Shown one piece after another: positions 41,907-50,396 of a DNA stretch of 64,000 bases. This DNA comes from Nibrella saemangeumensis (GTDB lineage: Bacteria; Bacteroidota; Bacteroidia; Cytophagales; Spirosomataceae): contig NZ_BAABHD010000001.1 in NCBI RefSeq assembly GCF_039541915.1, positions 1-64,000 of the forward strand, given 5' to 3'. The position numbers were made by a program, and so were the translations under genes. Under the pieces are notes generated by a model. That model was given only the letters and a program-made list of their open reading frames with translations, was not told the origin of the DNA and did not search any database. Every line of letters starts with the position of its first letter. The first letter of the stretch is position 1.

Positions 41907-44900
41907 TTACTTCTTCTCCGCCACCAGCCCCTGAATTTCAGCCATCAGGACCCGAGCGGCTTCTTCCAACTGCTGGTCTTTGCCTTTGCTAACCAGTTCA
42001 TAGTCATTCCAGATTTTGATATCGGGTTCGGTCTGCCAGTTTTCCAGGTATTTACCGTTCATGGCTTTTACGCCCAGGGGTGGCACACCCCAGCGGATGC
42101 TGTTGTCCTGCAGAGCCTCCCAGCCGGCAAACGTACAGGTACCCGGCACCGGCTGACCCACCAGCTTACCGAGTTTCACTTCCTGCACCGTAAAGGCGTA
42201 GCAGTGGCCGTCGGAGTAGTTGGCTTCGTTGGCCAGCGAAATGCTGGGTTTGGTCCAGCGGAAGTTGGGTTCGTAGCCGTTGGAGCGGGTATCGGTGGTG
42301 TAGTCCATGAACTTCTTACCCGACAGGAACATCGCCAGGTCGGCGACCAGGTCGCCACCGCCGTTGAAACGGGTATCGATCACAACGCCTTTCTTGTTAG
42401 CGAACTTACCCATAATTTCCTCGTAAGTGTTTCGGTACGCGCCGTCGTTCATGCCCGGAATATGGACATAGCCCAGCGTTCCGTTTGACAGTTTCTCCAC
42501 CTCGTCCTGGTTACGTTTTACCCAGCGCTTGTACAGCAACTGGCTTTCTTCCCCCATCGAAACCGGCTTCACAATGATTTCCCGGCGAGTCGTACCATCA
42601 ACAATCGTCAACAGCGTGTTCTTACCGGCCTTGCGGTTGAGGTACTGCGCCAAATCACGCTCCGGCGCAATGGGTTCGCCGTCGATGGATTCAATCACCA
42701 TACCGGCCCGAACGTCCAGCCCGGCTTTGTCCAGCGGACCGTCTTTCACGACTTCCGCCACCCGCACGCCGTTGCCGGTGTAGGTAATATCGTAAAAAGC
42801 ACCCAGTGATGCGGTAGCGTCCTGATTGGTAGCCGTTGGCGCGTAGCTGGAGCCGCTGTGGCTGACGTTCAGTTCGCCCAGCAATTCAGACAGCATTTCG
42901 GAGAACTCGTAGTTGGTGCCGATATGCGGCAGGTATTTCTCGTAGTCAGGTTTGTAGCTGTCCCAGTTGACACCGTGCATGGTGGCGGTGTAGAAGGTCT
43001 TCTTGGTGCGTCGCCAGACATGCTCGAACATAAACTGCCGTTCGGCGGCTACGTTGAGGTTCATGTCGCCGTTGATGCTGATGCTCTCCTGCTTGCCACT
43101 GGTGGGGTCGATTTTCTGGATGCGGCCGTCGGCGTTCAGGAAGATAGACTTTTGGTCTTTGTCCCAGACCAGGCTCCCGGCCGCGCCGTTCAGCGTCACC
43201 AGCATTTTAGTTTCTTTAGTGCGCAGGTTGGTAGTCCAGAGATTGAAGCCTTTTTCGAAGCGGGCGAGGTAGTACAGGTTCTCGCCGTCTTTGCTGATGA
43301 GCGCATCGGCCAGCGACGAAGAGTGAATCGTCAGTTTGGCCCGGCGGGTAGTCAGGCCATCCCAGTCAATGGCAACGGCGGTATCTTTTTTGGCGGTCTT
43401 TCCCTTAGTGGTATCGGCTTTGGTGGTTTTCTCTTCCAGTTCTTTGGCGAGGGCAGCTTCTTCTTTGCTCAGCTTGAACTTATCCCAGGCGGTTTGGGTG
43501 AAAAACATAGCGTATACATCGGCCTGCGAACCGCCACTTTGCGCGACGGCTTTCAAGCCATCCCGGTTGCTGAACCATAGCATGGCTTTGCCGCCCATGA
43601 CCCACTTGGGCCGGAAATCCTGGAAGCCGCTTTCGCTCAGGTTCGTTACCTTGCCTTTGCCATCGGCCGGCACCAGACCAATTTCACCGGCGGCAATACC
43701 CGGCACGCTGTAATCGAACAGAAGCCATTTGCCGTCCGGGCTCCACTGAAAATACTGGTCGTTGTCACCCATGGAGAACAGCTCTTTATCCGTTAGAATG
43801 GTGCGGGTCTGCTTCGTGACCAGGTTCAGAATCTTCAAGGTCATCCGGTCTTCAATAAAAGCTACTTCTTTGCCGTCGGGTGAATAGGCGGGCTGGTAGT
43901 TCTCCTTTTCGTTGGTGATGAGCGGAGTTTCTTTCAGCACCGTGGAGGCATAGAAATACGGCTCTTCGGAACGGCTCCGGCGGGTTTCGTAAATCTTCCA
44001 GGAATTGCCCCGCTCAGACGAGTACAGCAGCACTTTTCCATCCGGCGAGAAGCTGACGCTGCGCTCCTGTTCGGGTGTGTTGGTGATGCGTTTGGTTAGA
44101 CCTCCCTCTACGGAGCTGACAAATACTTCACCCCGGAAGATGTAGGCCACCTCTTTTCCGTTGGGCGAAACAGCCATATCGCGTACCCCACCGGCAATGG
44201 GCAGCACCCGCTCGTTGTTGCTGCGGGCGTCGGCGACAATGGTAACGGCTACCTTCTGCGGCTTGGCGTTGACCTTCAGGGTATACAGTTCGCCATCGTA
44301 GCTGAAGCAGAGCGTACCGTCATTGGCCTGGCTCAGAAACCGCACCGGGTGTTTTTTGAACGAGGTGAGCGCTTCCGGTTTGGCCGGGTTATCCAGCGAC
44401 AGTTTATGCACATTGAATGAGCCGTTGGTTTCGCTCAGGTACACCAGGCTTTTGTCGTTGTCGGCAAAAATCGGGTTACGGTCTTCACCGTTGAAGCTGG
44501 TGATTTTGGTATGCTTACCGGTCTTAACATCGTACGTCCAGATGTCGCGGGCAATGGATGAGGTATGATGCTTGCGCCAGGGGTTTTCACCGCCTTTTTT
44601 GTCGTGATACACCAGCCGGGAGCCGTCACGGTTGAACTTCACTTCTTCGGCCGGTGTCGTTAGCAACTGCTCTGACTTACCGCCGTTGACCGCCACCTTG
44701 TATAACTCCGGCTGCGAGCCGGTCGGGAACTGCCGGTTGGTTGCTAAATCCTGACGCGCTGCACCAAAGACCACGCTCTTGCCGTCTGGTGTGAAGTCGT
44801 ACGGATACTCGTTGGTCGAGTGAAAGGTTAAGCGCCGGGCTTCACCTCCATCAACGGAGATAATAAACACGTCAAAATTGCCGTAGCGGTCCGAGGTAAA

Positions 44901-45146
44901 GGCAATGGACTTGCCGTCGCGGGACCAAACCGGCATGAAGTCGTGGGCTTCGTGGAAGGTCAGTGGCGTGGCACTGCCGCCCGTAGCGGAGACTTTCCAG
45001 AGGTCACCTTTGTAAGTAAAGACGATGGTCTTGCCGTCCGGCGACACAGCCGGGTAGCGGAGCCAGGAGGGCGTCTGCGCCCAAAGCGGGAGCGAGCACC
45101 CGATACCGGCCACCAGAAGAAGCAGACGGGTAAAAAGATTGCGCAT
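41907..45146 (-). CDS. Tricorn-like S41 peptidase with beta-propeller and PDZ domain
   Basis: 1079 residues with a signal peptide (cut near residue 23, LWAQ). The first ~600 residues are a beta-propeller of PD40/WD40-like repeats (SPDGKTIVFTYKGDLWKVSA, SPDGKEVAFIEDR and others). A Lys/Thr-rich linker (TTKADTTKGKTAKKDT) follows. Then come ELNVSHSGSSYA with the Ser-His pair expected in tricorn proteases, a PDZ domain (DGPLDKAGLDVRAGMVIES) and an S41 core with VVIDTRFNGGGD and NYSDGHCYAF (candidate nucleophile Ser). It would degrade peptides in the periplasm. The propeller may gate access. It is transcribed alone and has a strong terminator. Confidence 0.9.
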   Translation of the reverse strand: MRNLFTRLLLLVAGIGCSLPLWAQTPSWLRYPAVSPDGKTIVFTYKGDLWKVSATGGSATPLTFHEAHDFMPVWSRDGKSIAFTSDRYGNFDVFIISVDGGEARRLTFHSTNEYPYDFTPDGKSVVFGAARQDLATNRQFPTGSQPELYKVAVNGGKSEQLLTTPAEEVKFNRDGSRLVYHDKKGGENPWRKHHTSSIARDIWTYDVKTGKHTKITSFNGEDRNPIFADNDKSLVYLSETNGSFNVHKLSLDNPAKPEALTSFKKHPVRFLSQANDGTLCFSYDGELYTLKVNAKPQKVAVTIVADARSNNERVLPIAGGVRDMAVSPNGKEVAYIFRGEVFVSSVEGGLTKRITNTPEQERSVSFSPDGKVLLYSSERGNSWKIYETRRSRSEEPYFYASTVLKETPLITNEKENYQPAYSPDGKEVAFIEDRMTLKILNLVTKQTRTILTDKELFSMGDNDQYFQWSPDGKWLLFDYSVPGIAAGEIGLVPADGKGKVTNLSESGFQDFRPKWVMGGKAMLWFSNRDGLKAVAQSGGSQADVYAMFFTQTAWDKFKLSKEEAALAKELEEKTTKADTTKGKTAKKDTAVAIDWDGLTTRRAKLTIHSSSLADALISKDGENLYYLARFEKGFNLWTTNLRTKETKMLVTLNGAAGSLVWDKDQKSIFLNADGRIQKIDPTSGKQESISINGDMNLNVAAERQFMFEHVWRRTKKTFYTATMHGVNWDSYKPDYEKYLPHIGTNYEFSEMLSELLGELNVSHSGSSYAPTATNQDATASLGAFYDITYTGNGVRVAEVVKDGPLDKAGLDVRAGMVIESIDGEPIAPERDLAQYLNRKAGKNTLLTIVDGTTRREIIVKPVSMGEESQLLYKRWVKRNQDEVEKLSNGTLGYVHIPGMNDGAYRNTYEEIMGKFANKKGVVIDTRFNGGGDLVADLAMFLSGKKFMDYTTDTRSNGYEPNFRWTKPSISLANEANYSDGHCYAFTVQEVKLGKLVGQPVPGTCTFAGWEALQDNSIRWGVPPLGVKAMNGKYLENWQTEPDIKIWNDYELVSKGKDQQLEEAARVLMAEIQGLVAEKK

Positions 45147-45273
45147 GAAGTGGTTAAATTAAGTACAAGCGGCCAACCTGGAGAAGATATAAACCCAGGT
45201 AACTAACAAAGTTACAGTGATTGGTTGAAAACTCTTTCACTCAAGGCGGGTTTTACTTTTCAGCATTCACACT

Positions 45274-46119
45274 ATGGTAAAAGTCTGTCTTAGTCTGATT
45301 TTAGTATTATTTTCGGGTACCGTTTGGGCGCAGACCGGAGCGTATACAAACGTAGCCGAAAACCGCCAGATGCTCTGGACGGAGGTAAACCTGGTGTACA
45401 AAACCAAAGGCCCGTGGAGTTTTCAGATTGACCATCAGTACCGGCGGCAGGCGGCTGATGTCGGTACCCGCGACTGGAATATCGTCCGCTATCCACTGTT
45501 GCAGGTTTTTCGCCCCTGGATTGCCTATGAGGTGAGCGAATCGGTAAAGCTATCCTTATCGCCGGTCGGTTTGTGGTGGAACTGGCAGCGGGAATTGGAA
45601 GATCCTTCGACAAAGTTTTTCCAGGAAATCCGGATTATTCCGCAGCTACAGATTACCCGGCCGGTGGGTGATGGTCAGCTTATCCAGCGGTATCGCACGG
45701 AGTTACGCTGGCCCTCGGCACTGGATACCGTTTCGCGCTCGTACCTCTTTCTGGCCGATGGTGAGCCCGAGCTGGTGCTGGCCGACCGGTTCGACGTGCG
45801 GGTGCGGGCAATGGCTCGCTGGCTAAATCCCATCTTTCAGCGCACGCCCGATGAGAAGCGCTGGTACTCCCATCTGAGTGTAGAACCCATGGTCGTGGTC
45901 TCCGACAAATCCATCAGTTTCAACCAGAACCGGTCATTACTGGCATTGGGCAGGTACCTGAATAAGTCTATCCGGGTAGAGCTAGGCTATCTAAATCAGT
46001 TTAGCATCAATAAACGCGCAGCCGAGCAGGTCCGGACCTTTCGGTTCAACAATGCGCTGCATGTCTACCTCTACGCCGAAAATGCCACGCAGTGGTTTGA
46101 GCGGAAGAGGGACCGCTAA
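45274..46119 (+). CDS. DUF2490-family outer-membrane-barrel-like protein
   Basis: 281 residues with a signal peptide (MVKVCLSLILVLFSGTVWA). A series of amphipathic strands follows (MLWTEVNLVYKTKGPWSFQI, IRIIPQLQITRPVGDGQLIQ), with the characteristic QRYRTELRW segment, and it ends FRFNNALHVYLYAENA. This is the DUF2490 plan, a small predicted outer membrane barrel widespread in Bacteroidota, function unknown. It lies upstream of a GTACGAACC hairpin repeat and a terminator. It is divergent from the protease gene (127 bp) and convergent with the TPR gene. Confidence 0.85.
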   Translation: MVKVCLSLILVLFSGTVWAQTGAYTNVAENRQMLWTEVNLVYKTKGPWSFQIDHQYRRQAADVGTRDWNIVRYPLLQVFRPWIAYEVSESVKLSLSPVGLWWNWQRELEDPSTKFFQEIRIIPQLQITRPVGDGQLIQRYRTELRWPSALDTVSRSYLFLADGEPELVLADRFDVRVRAMARWLNPIFQRTPDEKRWYSHLSVEPMVVVSDKSISFNQNRSLLALGRYLNKSIRVELGYLNQFSINKRAAEQVRTFRFNNALHVYLYAENATQWFERKRDR

Positions 46120-46124
46120 GCGAC

Positions 46125-46155
46125 TGTACGAACCACCGGGACGGGGGTTCGTACA
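46125..46155. repeat. GTACGAACC hairpin repeat (copy 2)
   Basis: Arms TGTACGAACC (46125-46134) and GGTTCGTACA (46146-46155) around ACCGGGACGGG. It is the same element as 39156-39184 and again lies just after a plus-strand stop codon and before a convergent gene. Confidence 0.75.
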
Positions 46156-46167
46156 TAGGCCATAAAT

Positions 46168-46204
46168 AACAAAGCCACCCTCATGTGCAGAAGGTGGCTT
46201 TGTT
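46168..46204. terminator. Terminator between DUF2490 and TPR genes
   Basis: AACAAAGCCACC / GGTGGCTTTGTT, 12-bp stem with a 13-base loop. It serves the convergent genes on either side. Confidence 0.8.
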
Positions 46205-46219
46205 TGCGTGGTACTAAAT

Positions 46220-47632
46220 CTATTCAGATTCAGGTTTACGGTATTGCTGAATAATTTTGTAGAGCGCCTTCTGCTTTTCCAGTTCCGGGAAAAACTCGAA
46301 CAGCTGCACGTGCGCATCGTAGTTCAGCGTCAGGGCCGCTTCCAGGTTCAGCAGGGCCTCACGATAATAACCGGCATGGATGAGGTAAACCGCAGCCCGG
46401 TAATACAAATCGGCTTCTTTAGGCATTTCATCAATACCCATCTGGATGATCTCGTTCGCCCGAAGGTAATTGCCTTGGTCAAACGGCACCAGCGACCAGA
46501 TCAGGTACGAATCCGGATTGGCCGGGTCAACCTCAGCCGCTTTCTCAAACGCTTCGACACTTGACATCACATTGCCGATCTTGTACTCCGTTTCGGCAAT
46601 GGCCAGCCAGTATTCGCCATTCTGTTCGTTCAGCTTAACCGCTTTCCGCAGGAACGGCAGCGCTTCGTACCATTTACCCAGCTCGCTCAGGCACACACCC
46701 AGGCCATACCAGGCTTCGTCCCACAGCCCATCTACCCGGATGGCTTCCCGGTAGCGAACAATAGCCTCCTGCAACTTATCCTGTTTTTCCAGGCTGGCCC
46801 CCAGGTGGCACAGCGTTTCGGCCGTGGGTTCCTCGTGCTTCAGCGTATCGATATAGGCCTGCTCGGCTTTTTCAAACTGGCCTAAATTCATGTAGGTATT
46901 GCCCAGGTTGAAATACGCCGACGCAAAATCGTCTTTTATAATCGTAGCGTAATCGTAGGCCTCGGCGGCTTCGGCAAAGCGGGCCAGCTTGCTGTAGGCA
47001 ATACCGATGTTGTACCAGGCATTGTACGAATACGGGTCCCGGTCGATCAACTGCTGGTAGTACGACAGACTGTTTTCCAGTTCGCCGGTTATGTCCAGGC
47101 AGAACGCCAGTTCATACAGCGCATTTTCGTTGTTGATGTTGAGATGAATCGATTTTTTATAACAGTCAATGGCCTCGTCAAATTTTCCCCAGTTCTGGTA
47201 ACTCTGACCAATCTGAAAATAGATGTCATCCTTATCTTCCGTGCGGTCGAGCATTTCCTCCAGCACCTGTACCGACTCTTCAAACCGGCCCGCCATGTTC
47301 AGGATAGTCCCCTGCATGTATTGAATATCCAGATCGGTGGGGCTGAACAGATTGGCACGGTCGAGCAGTTCGAGGGCTTCTTCAAATTTGCTGTTGTTGG
47401 CCAGAATCTGGGCCTTGTCGAGCATAAGTTCCAGTGAGTACGGGAAGTTGCCGAGTCCGGCTTCACAGGCTTTCAGGGCCTTGTCGAGGTCGCCTTCGCC
47501 GAGATAGTGTTCCACTATCTGCTCATAGACATCCAGGTCAAAAAACTGATTTTCTTTCCGGTCGAGCATCTGCTCAAAACGCCGAAGCGAATCTTTGATA
47601 TCGCCTTCTCTTTCCTCAAACTCTTGCTCCAT
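46220..47632 (-). CDS. Tetratricopeptide repeat protein
   Basis: 470 residues made almost entirely of TPR helical pairs from about residue 35 to 450; well-formed units include YNAWYNIGIAYSKLARFAEA, ASAYFNLGNTYMNLGQFEKA and EAWYGLGVCLSELGKWYEAL. There is no signal peptide, so it is probably cytoplasmic. TPR arrays act as protein-protein scaffolds; the partners are unknown. An acidic C-terminus and the short linker to the end carry no catalytic domain. Single gene. Confidence 0.88.
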   Translation of the reverse strand: MEQEFEEREGDIKDSLRRFEQMLDRKENQFFDLDVYEQIVEHYLGEGDLDKALKACEAGLGNFPYSLELMLDKAQILANNSKFEEALELLDRANLFSPTDLDIQYMQGTILNMAGRFEESVQVLEEMLDRTEDKDDIYFQIGQSYQNWGKFDEAIDCYKKSIHLNINNENALYELAFCLDITGELENSLSYYQQLIDRDPYSYNAWYNIGIAYSKLARFAEAAEAYDYATIIKDDFASAYFNLGNTYMNLGQFEKAEQAYIDTLKHEEPTAETLCHLGASLEKQDKLQEAIVRYREAIRVDGLWDEAWYGLGVCLSELGKWYEALPFLRKAVKLNEQNGEYWLAIAETEYKIGNVMSSVEAFEKAAEVDPANPDSYLIWSLVPFDQGNYLRANEIIQMGIDEMPKEADLYYRAAVYLIHAGYYREALLNLEAALTLNYDAHVQLFEFFPELEKQKALYKIIQQYRKPESE

Positions 47633-47752
47633 GTGAGTACCTCAACGGGTTAAGTAGTGCCTTCGGATAGGGGCCGCACCACGGGCGCGGGCTATCTTGT
47701 CACAAGAAAAATACTGATAAAAACCGAAAACGCAAACGCCCAACCCGATTTT

Positions 47753-48766
47753 TTACGACCCCTTTAAGGCAGTCGCCACCCGCCGGAGCGTCTCGTCGAG
47801 TGGTCGGTAATGAAAGTCAAGCATTTGCATGAGCTTCCGGTTGTCGAAGCGGTACGACTGGCTGGCCGACCGGGCCGTCTCCTTCGTAATAAGCGGAGGC
47901 TTGCCCGTAAACCACGACCGTACTGCTTCTAGTCTCCATAATATATTAGCCACTGCCGGCGACACTCGCACCCTCGGCGGGCGCTTACCCATGGCGGTGG
48001 CCATCTGTTCCAGTAATTCTTTATACGGCAGCGTGCCGGCGTTCAGAATGAACCGGCCGTTCACGATTTCCGTTTGCATCAATTCGTAAACGGCGTCGGC
48101 TACATCTTTTACATCAACGAAATTAATGGTGCCGTCCGTGTAAAACGGCTTCTCGTCGTAGACGTATTTAAACAACTGCACGCTGCTGCGGGTCCAGTCA
48201 CCTTCGCCCAACACCACAGAAGGATTCACCATCACAACATTCAGGCCCTCAGCAACCCCGCGCCAGACTTCCAACTCAGCGCGGTACTTGGTCTGGGCAT
48301 AAAACGAGTTGTGCGGTGATTCTTCCCATTTCTGGTTCTCATTAATAACAATGGATTGCCCCGGTATAATTCCCTTAGGGCTGGGTCGTCCGAGCGCGGC
48401 CACCGAACTAATGTAGCCTAACTTGCGGATACCAGCTTGCAGGCAGACATTGACCACATTGGCCGTACCCTCCACATTTATTTTCTCCATGCGCGGCCGG
48501 TCTTTGGGCACAAACGAGACGATGGCAGCCGCGTGAATCACAGCCATGCCCGGCCGGATAGCGGCTTGCAGAGAGGGAATATCGGTAATGTCACCCTCAT
48601 GCCAGGTGATGCGGTCGGCCACATCGGTCAGTAAGCCGTATCCACTGGCGGGGCGGTACAGTGCTTCGACCGCCCGCCCTGCGGCCAGGTATCGCCGGGC
48701 AATGTGGCTGCCGATAAAGCCGGTAGCGCCGGTAATGAAAACCGTATCAGGTAGTGATGAAGTCAT
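47753..48766 (-). CDS. NAD-dependent epimerase/dehydratase (extended SDR, dihydroflavonol reductase-like)
   Basis: 337 residues. The N-terminal Rossmann loop is VFITGATGFIGSHIARRYLA, with the acidic/aspartate-containing VIHAAAIVSF and an SDR active site seen as SSVAALGRP...NSFYAQTKYRAELE (YxxxK). FVDVKDVADAVYELMQTEIV and RFILNAGTLPYKELLEQMA follow the atypical SDR5/DFR pattern. Substrate unknown; roles in polyketide-like or cell-surface sugar modification are possible. Its start overlaps the end of the upstream Toprim-like gene by 20 bases on the same strand, so it is probably the third gene of an operon with the ATPase pair. Confidence 0.87.
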   Translation of the reverse strand: MTSSLPDTVFITGATGFIGSHIARRYLAAGRAVEALYRPASGYGLLTDVADRITWHEGDITDIPSLQAAIRPGMAVIHAAAIVSFVPKDRPRMEKINVEGTANVVNVCLQAGIRKLGYISSVAALGRPSPKGIIPGQSIVINENQKWEESPHNSFYAQTKYRAELEVWRGVAEGLNVVMVNPSVVLGEGDWTRSSVQLFKYVYDEKPFYTDGTINFVDVKDVADAVYELMQTEIVNGRFILNAGTLPYKELLEQMATAMGKRPPRVRVSPAVANILWRLEAVRSWFTGKPPLITKETARSASQSYRFDNRKLMQMLDFHYRPLDETLRRVATALKGS

Positions 48767-49247
48767 TCAGGATGCGTTCAAGAGTGAGAAAGCCGGGAGC
48801 CTGGCTAGTATAAAGGTCACTTAGCAGCCGCAGATAGTCAGGCTCCGTTTCAATGTCTCTGCGCTTCAGGCGTAACCCAAAATTCCGGATAGCGGGTTCA
48901 AAGCCATAGTCGGAAATAGAGATACCTACCTGGCCGGCGTTCCAGAGCAGGAAAGTTTCAATCGCTTTGTCGATAATAATGAGGTACTGGTTTGAGCCGG
49001 GCCTATGCCTGAAGCAGATTTTATTTTCCTCCGCTACTGTTTTAAATAAGTCCAGGTAACGTGGTTTGTGTTTGTCATTATCGACAATGCCGATTAGGGT
49101 AGTATCCACTTTCTGCACCTGCTGTAAGGCTTTCGATACTTCGTTGATACCCGCAGCGTGTTCGATAATCCGGCTGTCAGGGACAAAGAACGTGATTAAG
49201 GCCGTATCTGCGTGACATTCCGGGTATAGGCGGACGTGTTCAGGCAT
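48747..49247 (-). CDS. Small Toprim-like protein (partner of the ATPase)
   Basis: 166 residues from the ATG at 49247 (MPEHVRLYPECHADTALITF); the ATG overlaps the upstream ATPase stop (ATGCCTGA, 8 bases). Pattern: a strand with a conserved Glu (E10, LYPECHADTA), then LIGIVDNDKHKP with D56 and D58 (a DxD motif), then NQYLIIIDKAIETFLLWNAG. The Glu...DxD order matches a Toprim catalytic fold as in OLD nucleases, but the spacing is my reading and no structure supports it. It probably supplies the nuclease activity for the adjacent ABC-type ATPase. An alternative is a DUF4435-like regulatory protein. Confidence 0.6.
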   Translation of the reverse strand: MPEHVRLYPECHADTALITFFVPDSRIIEHAAGINEVSKALQQVQKVDTTLIGIVDNDKHKPRYLDLFKTVAEENKICFRHRPGSNQYLIIIDKAIETFLLWNAGQVGISISDYGFEPAIRNFGLRLKRRDIETEPDYLRLLSDLYTSQAPGFLTLERILNDFITT

Positions 49248-50292
49248 TCGGCTCAAACTTATCAAGGTTGAAAAAGATGTTGGTACTGTAATCGAGAATA
49301 TCACGAAGCTCTTCCTCCGTCAGCGCCCGGACATGTGTCTCGTAATCTTTGTAGTAGGTAATAAAGACGTTGAGGTCACTGTAGTTCATTTTCTCGATGA
49401 ACGGGTGCAGCATGTATGGACTGTGCGTAGAGATAAAGTACTGATTATTCTCATCGTAAATCATGCGGTACGCCAGTTCCTGCGTATACGGCGGAAAGGA
49501 ATGTACCTCGGGTTCCTCGAAAATGATAACGGAGTCTTTATTGGACTCAATGGCAGTGATGTAAAAAATGAACCGCCGGAAAGTATCAGCTATGCTGAAG
49601 TAAGGGTATTGCTTGGCGACGTGGCCTTCCCGTCTCTGAAGAACAAAGCGTTGTTCGCGGTCTATTAATACAAATTCTAGGTTCTGTTCTTTGAAAAGAG
49701 ATGCAACTTCCTCCCAAAGGTTCTTATTTTTGTTTATAACGGCGTATAGATTATAACCGTGATGGGGAAGCAGGTACTTACTAAAACTTGCTTTGAAGTT
49801 ACTTATATTTAAGAAATCGTATTTTTTAATCTGACTGGACCGATATATTTCAAAATCAGTCTTTTCTTCAGCCTCTTCTGTTTCTAGAGACCCGGCAATG
49901 AATGCTTTTCCTTTGCTTGTTAATGAGAAGTTTCTGTAGTAGGTGACTTCCGTATTCTTCTTGATAAGTGCAAACTTGTCATCATTGCTGTCTTCCTCAA
50001 TATTAGACCTTTGCAACACTGTATTTATCTGATTGGAAAAAACATTGATAGGGTTAGTTGGGTCACTATCATAAAATAAATCTCTTAACTCCTCATACCT
50101 TACTGCTCCGCTTAAATATTTCTCGTGATTAAGACTGGCCCCCAACAACGCTAACCCCTCCAGAATATTCGACTTCCCCACATTCGGCTTGCCGATGAAT
50201 ACATTGACCCGCTTGCAGTCGACGCGAAGGTCTTTAATGGACTTAAAGTTTTTGATGTCAACCCACTGAAGGAAATTATTGGTGCTTTCCAT
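49240..50292 (-). CDS. OLD/RecF-like AAA (ABC-class) ATPase
   Basis: 350 residues from the ATG at 50292 (MESTNNFLQWVDIKNFKSIK); 30 extra upstream codons are in frame but are not needed. The N-terminal IKNFKSIKDLRV and Walker A VFIGKPNVGKSNIL (G34-S41) are typical of AAA_15/AAA_21/OLD ATPases. Walker B is VIIFEEPEVHSFPP (about residues 255-268), and the H-loop is STHSPYML (His290). The middle ~100 residues are AT-rich in codon use. No C-terminal Toprim follows; that role appears to be taken by the overlapping 166-residue partner. Divergent from metG across 104 bp. A defence role is inferred from architecture only. Confidence 0.8.
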   Translation of the reverse strand: MESTNNFLQWVDIKNFKSIKDLRVDCKRVNVFIGKPNVGKSNILEGLALLGASLNHEKYLSGAVRYEELRDLFYDSDPTNPINVFSNQINTVLQRSNIEEDSNDDKFALIKKNTEVTYYRNFSLTSKGKAFIAGSLETEEAEEKTDFEIYRSSQIKKYDFLNISNFKASFSKYLLPHHGYNLYAVINKNKNLWEEVASLFKEQNLEFVLIDREQRFVLQRREGHVAKQYPYFSIADTFRRFIFYITAIESNKDSVIIFEEPEVHSFPPYTQELAYRMIYDENNQYFISTHSPYMLHPFIEKMNYSDLNVFITYYKDYETHVRALTEEELRDILDYSTNIFFNLDKFEPNA

Positions 50293-50369
50293 GGTCCTGT
50301 ATGAACGAGCGGGCGTGCGGCCCGTGCAGCCTGTTTGCGTAAACATAACAACGTTCAGACTTGAATTAC

Positions 50370-50377
50370 TAATTTTG
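50370..50377 (+). promoter_or_regulatory. Candidate -7 box of metG
   Basis: TAATTTTG matches TAnnTTTG. The predicted start site lies about 13 bases before the ATG at 50397. No clear TTG at -33. Confidence 0.35.
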
Positions 50378-50396
50378 CGCAAAATTCACTGACGGC

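Noticed and set aside
42858..43580. Plus-strand frame inside the tricorn-like protease
   Set aside because: Shadow; the minus-strand frame has clear PDZ and S41 motifs.
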